Assembly: GCA_038133505.1 (NCBI GenBank)
Contig: JAYPTI010000059.1
Coordinates: 1 to 17,308 of the forward strand
Length of the DNA: 17,308 bases
Direction: 5' to 3'
Source: JAYQUR01 sp038133505
Lineage (GTDB): Bacteria > Pseudomonadota > Alphaproteobacteria > MPNO01 > UBA830
The notes below the pieces were generated by a model that had not been told where the DNA came from, searched no databases, and saw nothing but the letters and a program-made list of their open reading frames with translations. The translations under genes and the position numbers were made by a program. Shown piece by piece: positions 1-8,607 of this stretch (its first letter is position 1; every line of letters begins with the position of its first letter).

Positions 1-254
1 TCAAGGGCACCGGTAACTCGGAAATCATTCTCGACCGCAAGCTCGCCGACAAGCGTACCTTCCCCGCGATGGACATCACCAAGTCCGGCACGCGAAAGGA
101 AGAATTGCTCGTCGACAAGGGCGTGCTCGCCAAGATGTGGGTGCTGCGCCGCATCCTCACGCCGATGGGCACGGTCGATGCGATGGAGTTCCTGCTCGAC
201 AAGCTCAAGGGCACCAAGTCGAACCACGACTTCTTCGATTCGATGAACCAGTAA
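1..254 (+). CDS. rho: Transcription termination factor Rho, C-terminal end (partial)
   Basis: The gene enters from the left edge; the first complete codon is at position 3 and the stop is TAA at 252-254. The visible 83 residues match the extreme C-terminus of Rho: KGTGNSE, then DRKLADKR, a SGTRKEELL block, KMWVLRRIL, PMG, AMEFLLDKL and a closing NHDFFDSMNQ. Rho is the hexameric RNA-dependent ATPase/helicase that ends transcription at Rho-dependent sites. The KGTGN stretch belongs to a loop lining the central RNA channel, as known for the family. An intrinsic terminator follows 27 bases after the stop. The next gene, qor, is convergent. In many alphaproteobacteria rho lies beside mnmE/gidA/parAB (recalled, not checked), and that neighbourhood is not seen downstream here. 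Identification is secure although most of the protein lies outside the window. Confidence 0.96.
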   Translation, partial: KGTGNSEIILDRKLADKRTFPAMDITKSGTRKEELLVDKGVLAKMWVLRRILTPMGTVDAMEFLLDKLKGTKSNHDFFDSMNQ

Positions 255-281
255 CGCCGGCCATTCGGCAGGCAAACGAAA

Positions 282-308
282 GGGGCGCCCAGTCGGGCGC
301 CCCTTTTT
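282..308 (+). terminator. Rho-independent terminator after rho
   Basis: A perfect 9-bp GC stem (GGGGCGCCC, loop AGTC, GGGCGCCCC) is followed directly by five T residues. It sits 27 bases after the rho stop and 18 bases before the end of the convergent qor gene. On the minus strand the hairpin is followed by TTTCGTTT, so it may also work, less well, for qor. This is one of only two clear intrinsic terminators in the window. Confidence 0.9.
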
Positions 309-326
309 CTCGCGATGCTCTGGCGC

Positions 327-1301
327 TTACGGCTCTAGAACGATCGAGCCGGTCGTCTTGCGGGCGGCGAGATCGCGGTGGGCGCGCGCGGCTTCGCGGA
401 GCGAATATTTGTGGTTCACTTCGATCTTGACCGCGCCGGACCTGACCATCTTCATCACCTCGCCCGCCGTCTTTTGCAGCTCGGCCGGTGTAGAGACGAA
501 ATCGAACAGGGTCGGGCGCGTCATGACGAGCGAGCCCTTCTGCATCAGGATCAGCGGGTTGATGTCCCCGATCGGGCCCGATGCGTTGCCGAAGCTGACG
601 AACATGCCGTGCTTCTGCAGGCAGTCGAGAGACGCCGGCCACGTGGCCTTGCCGATGGAATCGTAGACCACCGGGACCATCTCGCCCTTGGTGATCTTGC
701 GCACGCGATCGACGAAGTTTTCGCGCGAATAGATGATCGGATAATCGCAGCCGTGCGCCTTGGCGAGCCGCGCTTTGGCAGGAGATCCCACGGTGCCGAT
801 GACCGTCGCGCCGAGCGCCTTGGCCCACTGGCAGACGATCAGCCCGACGCCGCCGGCGGCCGCATGGATCAGGATCGTGTCGCCCTTGGACACCTTGTAG
901 ACCTGACGGATCAGGAATTGCGCGGTCATGCCCTGAAGCATCATCGATGCCGCGACGTCGTCGGAAATTTCCCGCGGCACCTTGACCAGTTTGCCCGCGT
1001 CGATGTTGCGGAGCTCCGTGTAGCAACCGGTGCCGACCGTTCCGCACGCGACACGGTCGCCGATCTTGAAACCGGAAACGCCGGCGCCGACCGCCTCGAT
1101 CTCGCCGCACATCTCCCCGCCCGGAATGAAGGGCAGCTGCATCGGATAGAGGCCCGAACGCATGTAGATATCGATGAAATTCACCCCGATCGCCTTGGCG
1201 CGGACCGTCACTTCGCCTTTGCCGGGCCGTCCGACCTCGACGTCCCGCCACTTCAGGACCGAGGGCGATCCGGTTTTCTCGACGACAATTGCTTTGGGCA
1301 T
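327..1301 (-). CDS. qor: NADPH:quinone oxidoreductase, zinc-free MDR family
   Basis: This is a 324-residue medium-chain dehydrogenase/reductase of the quinone oxidoreductase type, which reduces quinones or related electrophilic carbonyl compounds with NADPH in the cytoplasm. The GVNFIDIYMRSGLYP segment (about residues 39-53) is typical of QOR proteins, PGGEMCGEIEAVGAGV follows, and the cofactor-binding AAAGGVG lies at about 147-153. The zinc-ligand pattern of alcohol dehydrogenases is absent, as expected. E. coli QorA is of nearly the same length (about 327). I chose ATG 1301 over the upstream in-frame ATG at 1328 because AAAGGA lies just before 1301 and the homologous N-terminus begins MPKAIVVEKTG. 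The gene converges on rho. About 290 bases separate it from ogt upstream, so it probably has its own promoter. The exact substrate cannot be told from sequence. Confidence 0.9.
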   Translation of the reverse strand: MPKAIVVEKTGSPSVLKWRDVEVGRPGKGEVTVRAKAIGVNFIDIYMRSGLYPMQLPFIPGGEMCGEIEAVGAGVSGFKIGDRVACGTVGTGCYTELRNIDAGKLVKVPREISDDVAASMMLQGMTAQFLIRQVYKVSKGDTILIHAAAGGVGLIVCQWAKALGATVIGTVGSPAKARLAKAHGCDYPIIYSRENFVDRVRKITKGEMVPVVYDSIGKATWPASLDCLQKHGMFVSFGNASGPIGDINPLILMQKGSLVMTRPTLFDFVSTPAELQKTAGEVMKMVRSGAVKIEVNHKYSLREAARAHRDLAARKTTGSIVLEP

Positions 1302-1588
1302 CTCGATTTCCTTTGCTAGGGCGACCACGGGCGGCCGATATCGACAGGATCAGGTGGTAACGCGCACCGGGTTGGAGCTCTCCCGCCGGAAGACGGGCGA
1401 TCCGGCGTTCGCATCGGGGAAGAAAACCGAACCGCAGATATGTCCGGCGGCCGGTGCAACCTGGCCGTCTGACGCTCCTCCGAGGTTCCGTTCGCGAACG
1501 GACGAATCTGGTTAACCGCTTCTTATTGAACAAAGAATAGCGCTCACGGCCGGAATTGTCACCGGCCAATTGCGGTCGGGCATTGCAT
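1302..1588. other. Intergenic region between qor and ogt
   Basis: This 287-base gap lies upstream of qor and downstream of ogt. I see no supportable coding frame and no convincing -35/-10 pair on the minus strand. It contains a 16-bp perfect palindrome at 1487-1502 (listed separately) and the small AT-richer palindrome GGTTAACC at 1510-1517. The AT-richer stretch at about 1505-1545 is the likeliest place for qor control signals, which is inference. Confidence 0.5.
1487..1502. promoter_or_regulatory. 16-bp perfect palindrome upstream of qor, possible operator
   Basis: TCCGTTCGCGAACGGA is a perfect inverted repeat with no central spacer, about 186 bases upstream of the qor start and 87 bases beyond the end of ogt. 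No T tract follows on either strand, so it is not a normal terminator. A site for a dimeric regulator (for example a TetR- or MarR-type factor controlling qor) is one possibility. No regulator gene for it is visible in the window. Confidence 0.35.
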
Positions 1589-2047
1589 TCAGAGCAAACG
1601 TGAATTGCAGGATTCGATATCGAGCAGCACGCGCTTCGTTGCAAGCCCGCCGGCACCGGAATACCCGCCAAACCTGCCGCTCGCCGCCAGAACCCTATGG
1701 CAGGGAATGAGAATCGGCAGGGGATTGGCGCCACAGGCACCGCCGACAGCCCGCGGACTGCCGCCCGCCACCCGGGCAAGATCTCCGTATGTCCGGGTCT
1801 CGCCATAGGGTATGTCCGTCATTGCCCGCCAGAGGCGCCGCCGGAAATCGGTTCCCTCCGGATGCATCGGCAGATCGAACTGTCGAAGCTTTCCGGCGAA
1901 ATAGGCGTCGAGCTGACGCACGGCTTCGCCGAGAAGGGGCGAACGGCCCGTTTCCGGACGTGCCGACCAGTCGAGGCTTACGAGAGCGCCATCCGTCTCT
2001 TCGAGATAGAGGCGCCCGACGGGCGAGGCGAACGAGATGACGGTCAT
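1589..2047 (-). CDS. ogt: Methylated-DNA--[protein]-cysteine S-methyltransferase
   Basis: This 152-residue protein is an O6-alkylguanine-DNA alkyltransferase. It takes the alkyl group from O6-alkylguanine in DNA onto its own cysteine and is inactivated in doing so. The acceptor motif IPCHRV places the acceptor cysteine at residue 116, preceded by GGACGANPLPIL. The DNA-contact segment IPYGETRTYGDLA (about 79-91) and the RRLWRAM helix before it are also typical. The length fits the single-domain Ogt class (about 150-175 residues). No Shine-Dalgarno sequence is evident before ATG 2047, where the upstream bases are CTCTTCCC. The gene is divergent from the ceramidase-like gene, with a 130-base gap. 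A second alkyltransferase, fused to an AraC-type domain, lies at 8808-9722. Family assignment is firm; Ogt and single-domain AdaC-like labels are hard to separate. Confidence 0.93.
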   Translation of the reverse strand: MTVISFASPVGRLYLEETDGALVSLDWSARPETGRSPLLGEAVRQLDAYFAGKLRQFDLPMHPEGTDFRRRLWRAMTDIPYGETRTYGDLARVAGGSPRAVGGACGANPLPILIPCHRVLAASGRFGGYSGAGGLATKRVLLDIESCNSRLL

Positions 2048-2177
2048 GGGAAGAGGATGCGGCGGCCCCTCGAACGGGTCAAGGCGCGGCGGCCGTCGCG
2101 GGCATCCTTCCGCAACAAATGTTGTCCGGCATTGCCGCGTGGACGGCGGTCGGGCCGCGCCCTAAGTTCGTACGGCT

Positions 2178-2825
2178 ATGGAACGCGGGTACATCGACAT
2201 CTACTGCGAACGCACGGGCCCGGAATTCTGGTCCGAACCGGCAAATGCGGTAACAAACCTCGCGTTTCTGATCGCGGCGGCGGCCCTGGTGCGGCTCCTG
2301 TGCCGGGATGCCGGCGACAACCGCGCCATCGGCTGGTTTCTGACCGGCATGATCGCTGTCATCGGCATCGGCAGCGGGCTGTTCCACACTTTTGCCCAGC
2401 GCTGGGCGGCGCTCGCCGACGTTATTCCGATCGCGATCTTCATCCTCGCCTATACCTGGTTCGCGCTGCGTCGATTTGTCGGCCTGCCGCGCTGGGCGTG
2501 CTGGGCGGGCCCGGCCGCGGTGCTCGGGATCGCGGCGGCAGTGCCGGCGCTGACCGGCTTCCGCGGCGGCTCGTACATCGCGGCGCTGATCGCGATGACG
2601 GCGATAGGCGGATGGCTCGTTGCGGTGCCGCGTCATCCTGCCGGCCGCGCGCTGCTCGCCGCTGCGGCGGTCTTCGTCGTGTCGCTTACGTTCCGTACGA
2701 TCGACGAGCCGTTGTGCGGCGATTTTCCGCTCGGCACCCATTTCATGTGGCACATCCTGAACGCGATCGTTCTTTATCTGGTGGCGCGGGCGATGATCCG
2801 TCAGGGGCAGCGGGCCGACGCCTGA
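2178..2825 (+). CDS. Ceramidase-family (CREST superfamily) membrane protein
   Basis: This 215-residue integral membrane protein has about seven hydrophobic segments. Its residues match the alkaline ceramidase family: S66-x3-H70, D81 eleven residues after H70, and a late H188-x3-H192 pair (GTHFMWHILNA). These spacings equal those of the zinc site in human ACER3 (Ser77, His81, Asp92, His217, His221, recalled from the structure). The N-terminal IDIYCERTGPEFWSEPANA resembles the calcium-binding N-terminus of that family. The expected chemistry is amide hydrolysis of a ceramide-like lipid in the membrane; the true bacterial substrate is unknown. The start at ATG 2178 matches homologous N-termini but has only a weak ribosome-binding site. 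An intrinsic terminator follows. Other CREST-superfamily hydrolases are possible, but the family is well supported. Confidence 0.87.
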   Translation: MERGYIDIYCERTGPEFWSEPANAVTNLAFLIAAAALVRLLCRDAGDNRAIGWFLTGMIAVIGIGSGLFHTFAQRWAALADVIPIAIFILAYTWFALRRFVGLPRWACWAGPAAVLGIAAAVPALTGFRGGSYIAALIAMTAIGGWLVAVPRHPAGRALLAAAAVFVVSLTFRTIDEPLCGDFPLGTHFMWHILNAIVLYLVARAMIRQGQRADA

Positions 2826-2862
2826 TCGACGATATCGGGCCGGTGTCCTAGTTCGGAAGGAG

Positions 2863-2888
2863 CGCGCCGTCCGGCGCGGCCCTTTTTT
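2863..2888 (+). terminator. Rho-independent terminator after the ceramidase-family gene
   Basis: CGCGCC, loop GTCC, GGCGCG form a 6-bp GC stem, possibly extended by flanking GG/CC with small bulges, followed by GCCC and six T residues (2883-2888). It lies 37 bases after the ceramidase-family stop and ends only 26 bases before the ATG of the glutathione transferase, which leaves almost no room for a promoter between them. Confidence 0.78.
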
Positions 2889-2914
2889 CTTTTCCCAGCA
2901 AACCGGATCTCCCG

Positions 2915-3619
2915 ATGACCGATCTATCCGCTTTCGACATCACCAAGCGCTGGCCCGCCCGGCACCCCGCCCGCATCCAGCTGTACTCGCTGCCCACGCC
3001 GAACGGCGTCAAGGCATCGATCATGCTTGAGGAGACCGGTCTTCCCTACGAGGCCCACCTCGTCTCGTTCGGCAAGGACGATCAGATGGCGCCGGAGTTC
3101 CTGTCGCTCAATCCCAACAACAAGATCCCGGCGATGATCGATCCCGACGGGCCGGGCGGCAAACCGCTGCCGCTCTGGGAAAGCGGCGCGATCCTGATCT
3201 ACCTCGCGGAGAAGACAGGGAAGTTCATGCCGACGGATGCCGTGAAACGCTACGAGTGCCTGCAGTGGCTGATGTTCCAGATGGGCGGCGTCGGCCCGAT
3301 GTTCGGCCAACTCGGCCATTTCTACAAATTCGCCGCGGACAAGATCACCGACCCCTATCCGACCGACCGCTATCTCAACGAGACCAAGCGCCTCCTGGGC
3401 GTCCTCGACGGCCGGCTCGCGGGCCGCGACTACATCATGGGCGGCGACTACACCATCGCCGATATCGCCACTTACCCGTGGGTGCGCACGCTGACCAATA
3501 CCTACGACGCGGGCGAGACGCTCGGTCTCGACGGGTTCGCGAACGTCGTCGACTGGCGCGACCGCTGCCTCGCCCGCCCGGCGGCCCAGAAAGGCCTCAA
3601 CATGCCGTCGCGGGACTGA
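2915..3619 (+). CDS. Glutathione S-transferase, Nu-class (YfcG-like)
   Basis: This 234-residue cytosolic GST has a thioredoxin-like N-terminal domain and an all-alpha C-terminal domain. The PTPNGVK motif (T28, N30) replaces the usual catalytic Tyr/Ser and is typical of YfcG/Nu-class enzymes, which show disulfide-bond reductase activity with glutathione. NNKIPAMID carries the cis-proline (P72), and WESGAILIYLAEKTG (E89, S90) is the gamma-glutamyl binding site. The C-terminal domain keeps GDYTIADIATYPWV, the N-capping box region of GSTs. E. coli YfcG is 215 residues; here about 20 extra residues extend the N-terminus, a common variation. The ribosome-binding site before ATG 2915 is weak. The gene is convergent with the thioredoxin-domain gene, with a 12-base gap. 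The in vivo substrate is not predictable. Confidence 0.93.
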   Translation: MTDLSAFDITKRWPARHPARIQLYSLPTPNGVKASIMLEETGLPYEAHLVSFGKDDQMAPEFLSLNPNNKIPAMIDPDGPGGKPLPLWESGAILIYLAEKTGKFMPTDAVKRYECLQWLMFQMGGVGPMFGQLGHFYKFAADKITDPYPTDRYLNETKRLLGVLDGRLAGRDYIMGGDYTIADIATYPWVRTLTNTYDAGETLGLDGFANVVDWRDRCLARPAAQKGLNMPSRD

Positions 3620-3631
3620 CAGGCAGACCGG

Positions 3632-5653
<2,022 letters not shown>

Positions 5654-5751
5654 GAAGGCCTTTCGGGCGATCGATCGGGGGGACTTGCGGCGTCGCCGCG
5701 TCGGCGGCACCATTCGGTCCAAAGTTGCAACGCGCGGGAGGAGAGTCAATC

Positions 5752-5985
5752 GTGAAAGTATCAATTGATATCGAATGTGCGCCGGAGGAGGCGTGGCGGT
5801 TTCTCGGCCTGCCCGACGTGACGCCCGTCAACGAGGCGATGGTCGCGGAACTGAAGAAGCGCGTCATCGAGATGGACGCGGACAAGATGATGCAGCAGTG
5901 GATGACTGCCGGCGTCCAGGGGTTCGGCGATCTTCGGAAGGCGTTCTTCGAGCAGTTCGCCAAAAGCGCCGGCGGCAAGGACTAG
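5752..5985 (+). CDS. Small DUF6489-like conserved protein
   Basis: This 78-residue cytosolic protein begins MKVSIDIECAPEEAWRFLGL, then PDVTPVNEAMVAELKKRV and a C-terminal GVQGFGDLRKAFFEQFAK. I recall this arrangement (MKV...CTPEEAR.FLGLPDV...) from the DUF6489 family of alphaproteobacteria; its function is unknown. The start is the GTG at 5752, because a strong GGAGGAG ribosome-binding site lies 7-8 bases before it. The in-frame ATG at 5725 has no such site. The gene is divergent from the thioredoxin-domain gene (98 bases between starts) and convergent with secB (31-base gap). Predicted mostly helical, no membrane segment. Confidence 0.8.
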   Translation: MKVSIDIECAPEEAWRFLGLPDVTPVNEAMVAELKKRVIEMDADKMMQQWMTAGVQGFGDLRKAFFEQFAKSAGGKD

Positions 5986-6016
5986 ACGGCGGGTCCGGCG
6001 CCTCGGCCCGAGAGGC

Positions 6017-6496
6017 TCAGATATCGGCGCCCTCGGCGTCGACATGCTGCTCGACATAGAGCGCTGCGAAATCGATCGGATTGATCAGCAGCGGCGGGAA
6101 GCCGCCGTCGCGCACGGCGGTCGACACGATCGACCGCGCAAAGGGGAACAGATGCCGCGGCCCCTCGATCAGGACGATCGGCTTTACTTCCTCTTCCGGG
6201 ACGCCCGAGACCTGAACGACCCCGCCATAGGTGAGTTCGACGATAAACACCGGGCGATCGTCGACCGCCGCTTCGGCGCGGATGAAAAGCGAGATCTCGA
6301 ACATCCCCTCTTCGCCGATCTGGACGGCGTTGGTGCTGACGTCGACGCTGACGCTGGGGTTCTGATGAATGGCGGAGAGCGTTTCGAAACCGCGCGGGTT
6401 CTCGAAGGACAGGTCCTTGATGTACTGCGCGCCGATCAGGAACGGTACGCCGCTCTGTTCGTCATCCGCGCCTGCGTCAATCGGGGTCTCGGCCAT
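6017..6496 (-). CDS. secB: Protein-export chaperone SecB
   Basis: This 159-residue protein is the tetrameric cytosolic chaperone that keeps preproteins unfolded and hands them to SecA at the translocon. Diagnostic stretches are QYIKDLSFENPRG near residue 24, VDVSTNAVQIGEEGMFEISL, PVFIVELTYGGVVQV, and the C-terminal PFARSIVSTAVRDGGFPPLL followed by INPIDFAALY. The acidic Gly/Ala-containing N-terminal tail and the length are normal for alphaproteobacterial SecB. ATG 6496 is preceded by CCGGAG at good spacing. It is the last gene of a minus-strand series (nth, histidine phosphatase, secB). The 111-base gap before it suggests it may also have its own promoter, but none was recognised. Confidence 0.96.
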   Translation of the reverse strand: MAETPIDAGADDEQSGVPFLIGAQYIKDLSFENPRGFETLSAIHQNPSVSVDVSTNAVQIGEEGMFEISLFIRAEAAVDDRPVFIVELTYGGVVQVSGVPEEEVKPIVLIEGPRHLFPFARSIVSTAVRDGGFPPLLINPIDFAALYVEQHVDAEGADI

Positions 6497-6592
6497 TTCG
6501 TGCTCCGGTGGGTGTTTCGATGCTGGCTATCATGGCGAACCGCGCAAGTCCATGTGCTTTAGCAAAAACGCGCCTGCCCGGCCGAAATTGCT

Positions 6593-6613
6593 CCGTAACA
6601 TGCCTTGTTACGG
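6593..6613. repeat. Inverted repeat across the end of the histidine phosphatase gene
   Basis: CCGTAACA, loop TGCCT, TGTTACGG is a perfect 8-bp inverted repeat. The phosphatase stop codon (6608-6610) lies in its right arm and the element is 97 bases upstream of secB. On the minus strand it is followed by GAGCAATTTCGG, a poor T tract, so termination would be weak. It could instead be an mRNA 3'-end stem or a protein-binding site for secB. Confidence 0.45.
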
Positions 6614-7162
6614 CCAGGTGAGATCGAGCGGCGGGTGAGGATCGTTGGGGTCGAAGCGCACTGCCTCGGCATTGCCGACCCGGCTGCCGGTCAACGAGCG
6701 GATGACGCCCCAGTGCGTGATGACGGCGGTTTCCCGCCAGCCGTCCTGCGTTGCGGCGCTGCGGCGGAAGCCGGCGCACCGGTCGTGAAAGTCGGGCACG
6801 GTCTCCTCGGTCTGGTTCCACCAGATATCCGGCAGGTGCGAGAAGTCGAGATGCGGCCAGTCGCGGGCGAGCTCGCGCGCCTGGGTTCCGATGTCGCAAT
6901 AGAAGGCCGTGCGCTCGCGCACGTTTGCCTCGACCGTACAGGTCAGCCCGAGCGCGCCGGCGACGATCTCGGCGGTTTCCAGCGCGCGCGTGTATGGGCT
7001 GCAGATCAGCCGGGCCACACCCAGGTTGCGCAGCTCCGCCGCGAGCGTCTCCGCCTGCCGTTTGCCTTCGTCGGTCAGCGGCGGATCGACGAGCCCCGGA
7101 TCCTTCCGGGTCTCGCCGTAGATGACGTTGAACATCGTCTGGCCATGGCGGGCAAGCAGCAT
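6608..7162 (-). CDS. Histidine phosphatase family protein (phosphoglycerate-mutase-like)
   Basis: This 184-residue protein belongs to the branch-1 histidine phosphatase superfamily. The catalytic RHG (R5, H6, G7) lies in LLARHGQTMFN, the second arginine in SPYTRALETAE (about 55-65), the acid/base region at RERTAFY (E83), and the second histidine in VITHWGVIRSLTG (H150). Members act on phosphorylated sugars, nucleotides or other small molecules; the substrate cannot be assigned. It is shorter than true cofactor-dependent phosphoglycerate mutase (about 230-250) and so is more likely a general phosphatase. It lies 30 bases downstream of nth on the same strand, an arrangement consistent with an operon. 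The terminal TAA is embedded in an inverted repeat. Confidence 0.9.
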   Translation of the reverse strand: MLLARHGQTMFNVIYGETRKDPGLVDPPLTDEGKRQAETLAAELRNLGVARLICSPYTRALETAEIVAGALGLTCTVEANVRERTAFYCDIGTQARELARDWPHLDFSHLPDIWWNQTEETVPDFHDRCAGFRRSAATQDGWRETAVITHWGVIRSLTGSRVGNAEAVRFDPNDPHPPLDLTWP

Positions 7163-7192
7163 GCCTATTTCTCCCCGCTCGCGCCTGTCCGC

Positions 7193-7840
7193 CTAAGCAA
7201 CGGTCTTCGCCTTGAAACGGCAGAGATCGCGCACGACGCAGTCGGGGCACTCGGGCTTGCGCGCCTTGCAGACGTAACGGCCGTGAAGGATCAGCCAGTG
7301 GTGCGCGTGCAGCATCCACTGCTTCGGGATGCGCTTCACCAGCTTGTCCTCGACTTGCTCGACGTTTTTTCCCGACGCCATGCCGGTCCGGTTGCCGAGC
7401 CGGAAGATGTGGGTGTCGACCGCCATCGTCGGCTGGCCGAAGGCGATGTTGAGGACGACGTTCGCGGTCTTGCGGCCCACGCCCGGCAGTTCGACCAGCG
7501 AATCGCGGTCGGCCGGCACCACGCCGCCGTGATCGGCGATCAGTTTCTCGCACAGCGCGATCACGTTCTTCGCCTTGTTGCGGTAGAGGCCGATCGTCTT
7601 GATGTAATCGCGCACCTTGGCCTCGCCCAGCGCCAGCATCTTTTCCGGCGTGTCGGCGATGGCGAACAGCTTCTCCGTCGCCCGGTTGACGCCTGCGTCC
7701 GTCGCCTGCGCCGACAGGACGACGGCGACGAGCAGCGTGAACTCGTTGACGTAGTTCAGCTCGCCCTTCGGGTCGGGGTTCTGGGCGGAGAGACGCCGGA
7801 AGAATTCGTCGACGTCGCGGCTGGGCATGGTCGCGCGCAT
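7193..7840 (-). CDS. nth: Endonuclease III
   Basis: This 215-residue protein is the DNA glycosylase/AP lyase that removes oxidised pyrimidines in base excision repair. The helix-hairpin-helix LPGVGRKTANVVL holds the catalytic lysine K124, and VDTHIFRL holds the catalytic aspartate D142. The C-terminal iron-sulfur ligands follow the standard spacing C-x6-C-x2-C-x5-C (C191, C198, C201, C207). The length is the same as that of E. coli Nth (211) within a few residues. ATG 7840 is used; a second in-frame ATG at 7828 is a possible alternative, and neither has a strong ribosome-binding site. The gene is divergent from the DUF2244 gene and heads a probable nth-phosphatase(-secB) unit. Confidence 0.96.
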   Translation of the reverse strand: MRATMPSRDVDEFFRRLSAQNPDPKGELNYVNEFTLLVAVVLSAQATDAGVNRATEKLFAIADTPEKMLALGEAKVRDYIKTIGLYRNKAKNVIALCEKLIADHGGVVPADRDSLVELPGVGRKTANVVLNIAFGQPTMAVDTHIFRLGNRTGMASGKNVEQVEDKLVKRIPKQWMLHAHHWLILHGRYVCKARKPECPDCVVRDLCRFKAKTVA

Positions 7841-7957
7841 GACGCCGTTTTACCCGGCGCGGTTCCGGCGCGAAAGAGGCGTCCCGCCGGAGGACGCCCG
7901 AATCGCTCTCCCGGAGGCGCGGTTTTCCGGGGCCGTTAACCATGCGTTCATTATATT

Positions 7958-7985
7958 TTGACTCCCGTGGGCGCGTTCCTATGAT
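7958..7985 (+). promoter_or_regulatory. Near-consensus sigma-70-type promoter of the DUF2244 gene, predicted leaderless
   Basis: TTGACT (7958-7963) and TATGAT (7980-7985) each match the housekeeping consensus at five of six bases and are 16 bases apart. Only seven bases separate the -10 box from ATG 7993, so transcription should begin at or within a base or two of that ATG. This makes a leaderless mRNA and argues that the in-frame ATGs at 7942 and 7981 lie upstream of the transcript. Confidence 0.72.
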
Positions 7986-7992
7986 CCCGCCC

Positions 7993-8529
7993 ATGGACGA
8001 GTTGCGTAGCCCCCTGCCCGACGTCGACGGCGAAAAGGATTATCTTTTCGACGCCGTTCTCCAGCCGCATACGAGCCTCAACCCCCGCGGCTTCATGCTG
8101 CTGATGCTCGCAATCGTCTCGGTCAGCTTCGTTGCCGGGATGGCATTTATGCTGGCGGGCGCCTGGCCGGTCTTCGGGTTCTTCGGGCTCGATTGTGCGC
8201 TGGTCTATCTCGCGTTCCGCGCCAACTACCGGTGGGCGCGCATGTACGAGACCATCCGGCTGACCGAGGATACGCTCCTCGTCGAGCGGATCAGCCCGTC
8301 CGGCCGCGTCCAGCGCTGGCGTTTCCAGCCCTACTGGCTAAAGGTCGATATCGACCGGCCCGTCCGCCATGACAGCCAGCTCGTGCTCTCCAGCCACGGC
8401 CGCCGCCTCAAGGTCGGCGCCTTCCTCACGCCCGACGAGAGGGTCGAGCTTGCCGACGCGCTCCGCGATGCGCTCGACCGGCTGCGCCGGCCGTCCCATT
8501 CGCACGAGGTCTCGCAAACCGCGGTCTGA
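7993..8529 (+). CDS. DUF2244 domain-containing membrane protein
   Basis: This 178-residue protein has a short acidic N-terminus, then LFDAVLQPHTSLNPRGF and two transmembrane helices (about residues 34-55 and 58-76). The cytosolic domain follows with YETIRLTEDTLLVER, QRWRFQPYWLKVDI and GRRLKVGAFLTPDER, all typical of DUF2244. The family is widespread in proteobacteria, often near nth in alphaproteobacteria (recalled), and has no assigned function. The start at 7993 is decided by the promoter at 7958-7985, whose predicted transcription start coincides with it; ATG 7981 overlaps the -10 box and no start here has a ribosome-binding site. The gene is divergent from nth. Confidence 0.87.
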   Translation: MDELRSPLPDVDGEKDYLFDAVLQPHTSLNPRGFMLLMLAIVSVSFVAGMAFMLAGAWPVFGFFGLDCALVYLAFRANYRWARMYETIRLTEDTLLVERISPSGRVQRWRFQPYWLKVDIDRPVRHDSQLVLSSHGRRLKVGAFLTPDERVELADALRDALDRLRRPSHSHEVSQTAV

Positions 8530-8607
8530 GCCGCGCGCGTTTGGCCGTCCTTCAAAGTCAGCAAGTTTCGGGTGTAGACGGCAGAGTTCGCACGTTATCG
8601 TCCGGGC

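Noticed and set aside
1331..1588. A possible small RNA or gene in the qor-ogt gap
   Set aside because: No frame with coding features, no promoter-terminator pair and no stable RNA fold beyond the 16-bp palindrome was seen.
205..1806. A 533-codon minus-strand frame covering qor and its upstream region
   Set aside because: It runs in another phase through qor and into ogt, has arginine-rich shadow composition, and the real qor and ogt frames account for the same bases.
6000..6016. GCCTC...GAGGC hairpin between the DUF6489-like gene and secB
   Set aside because: A five-base stem with no T tract in GC-rich sequence is expected by chance.
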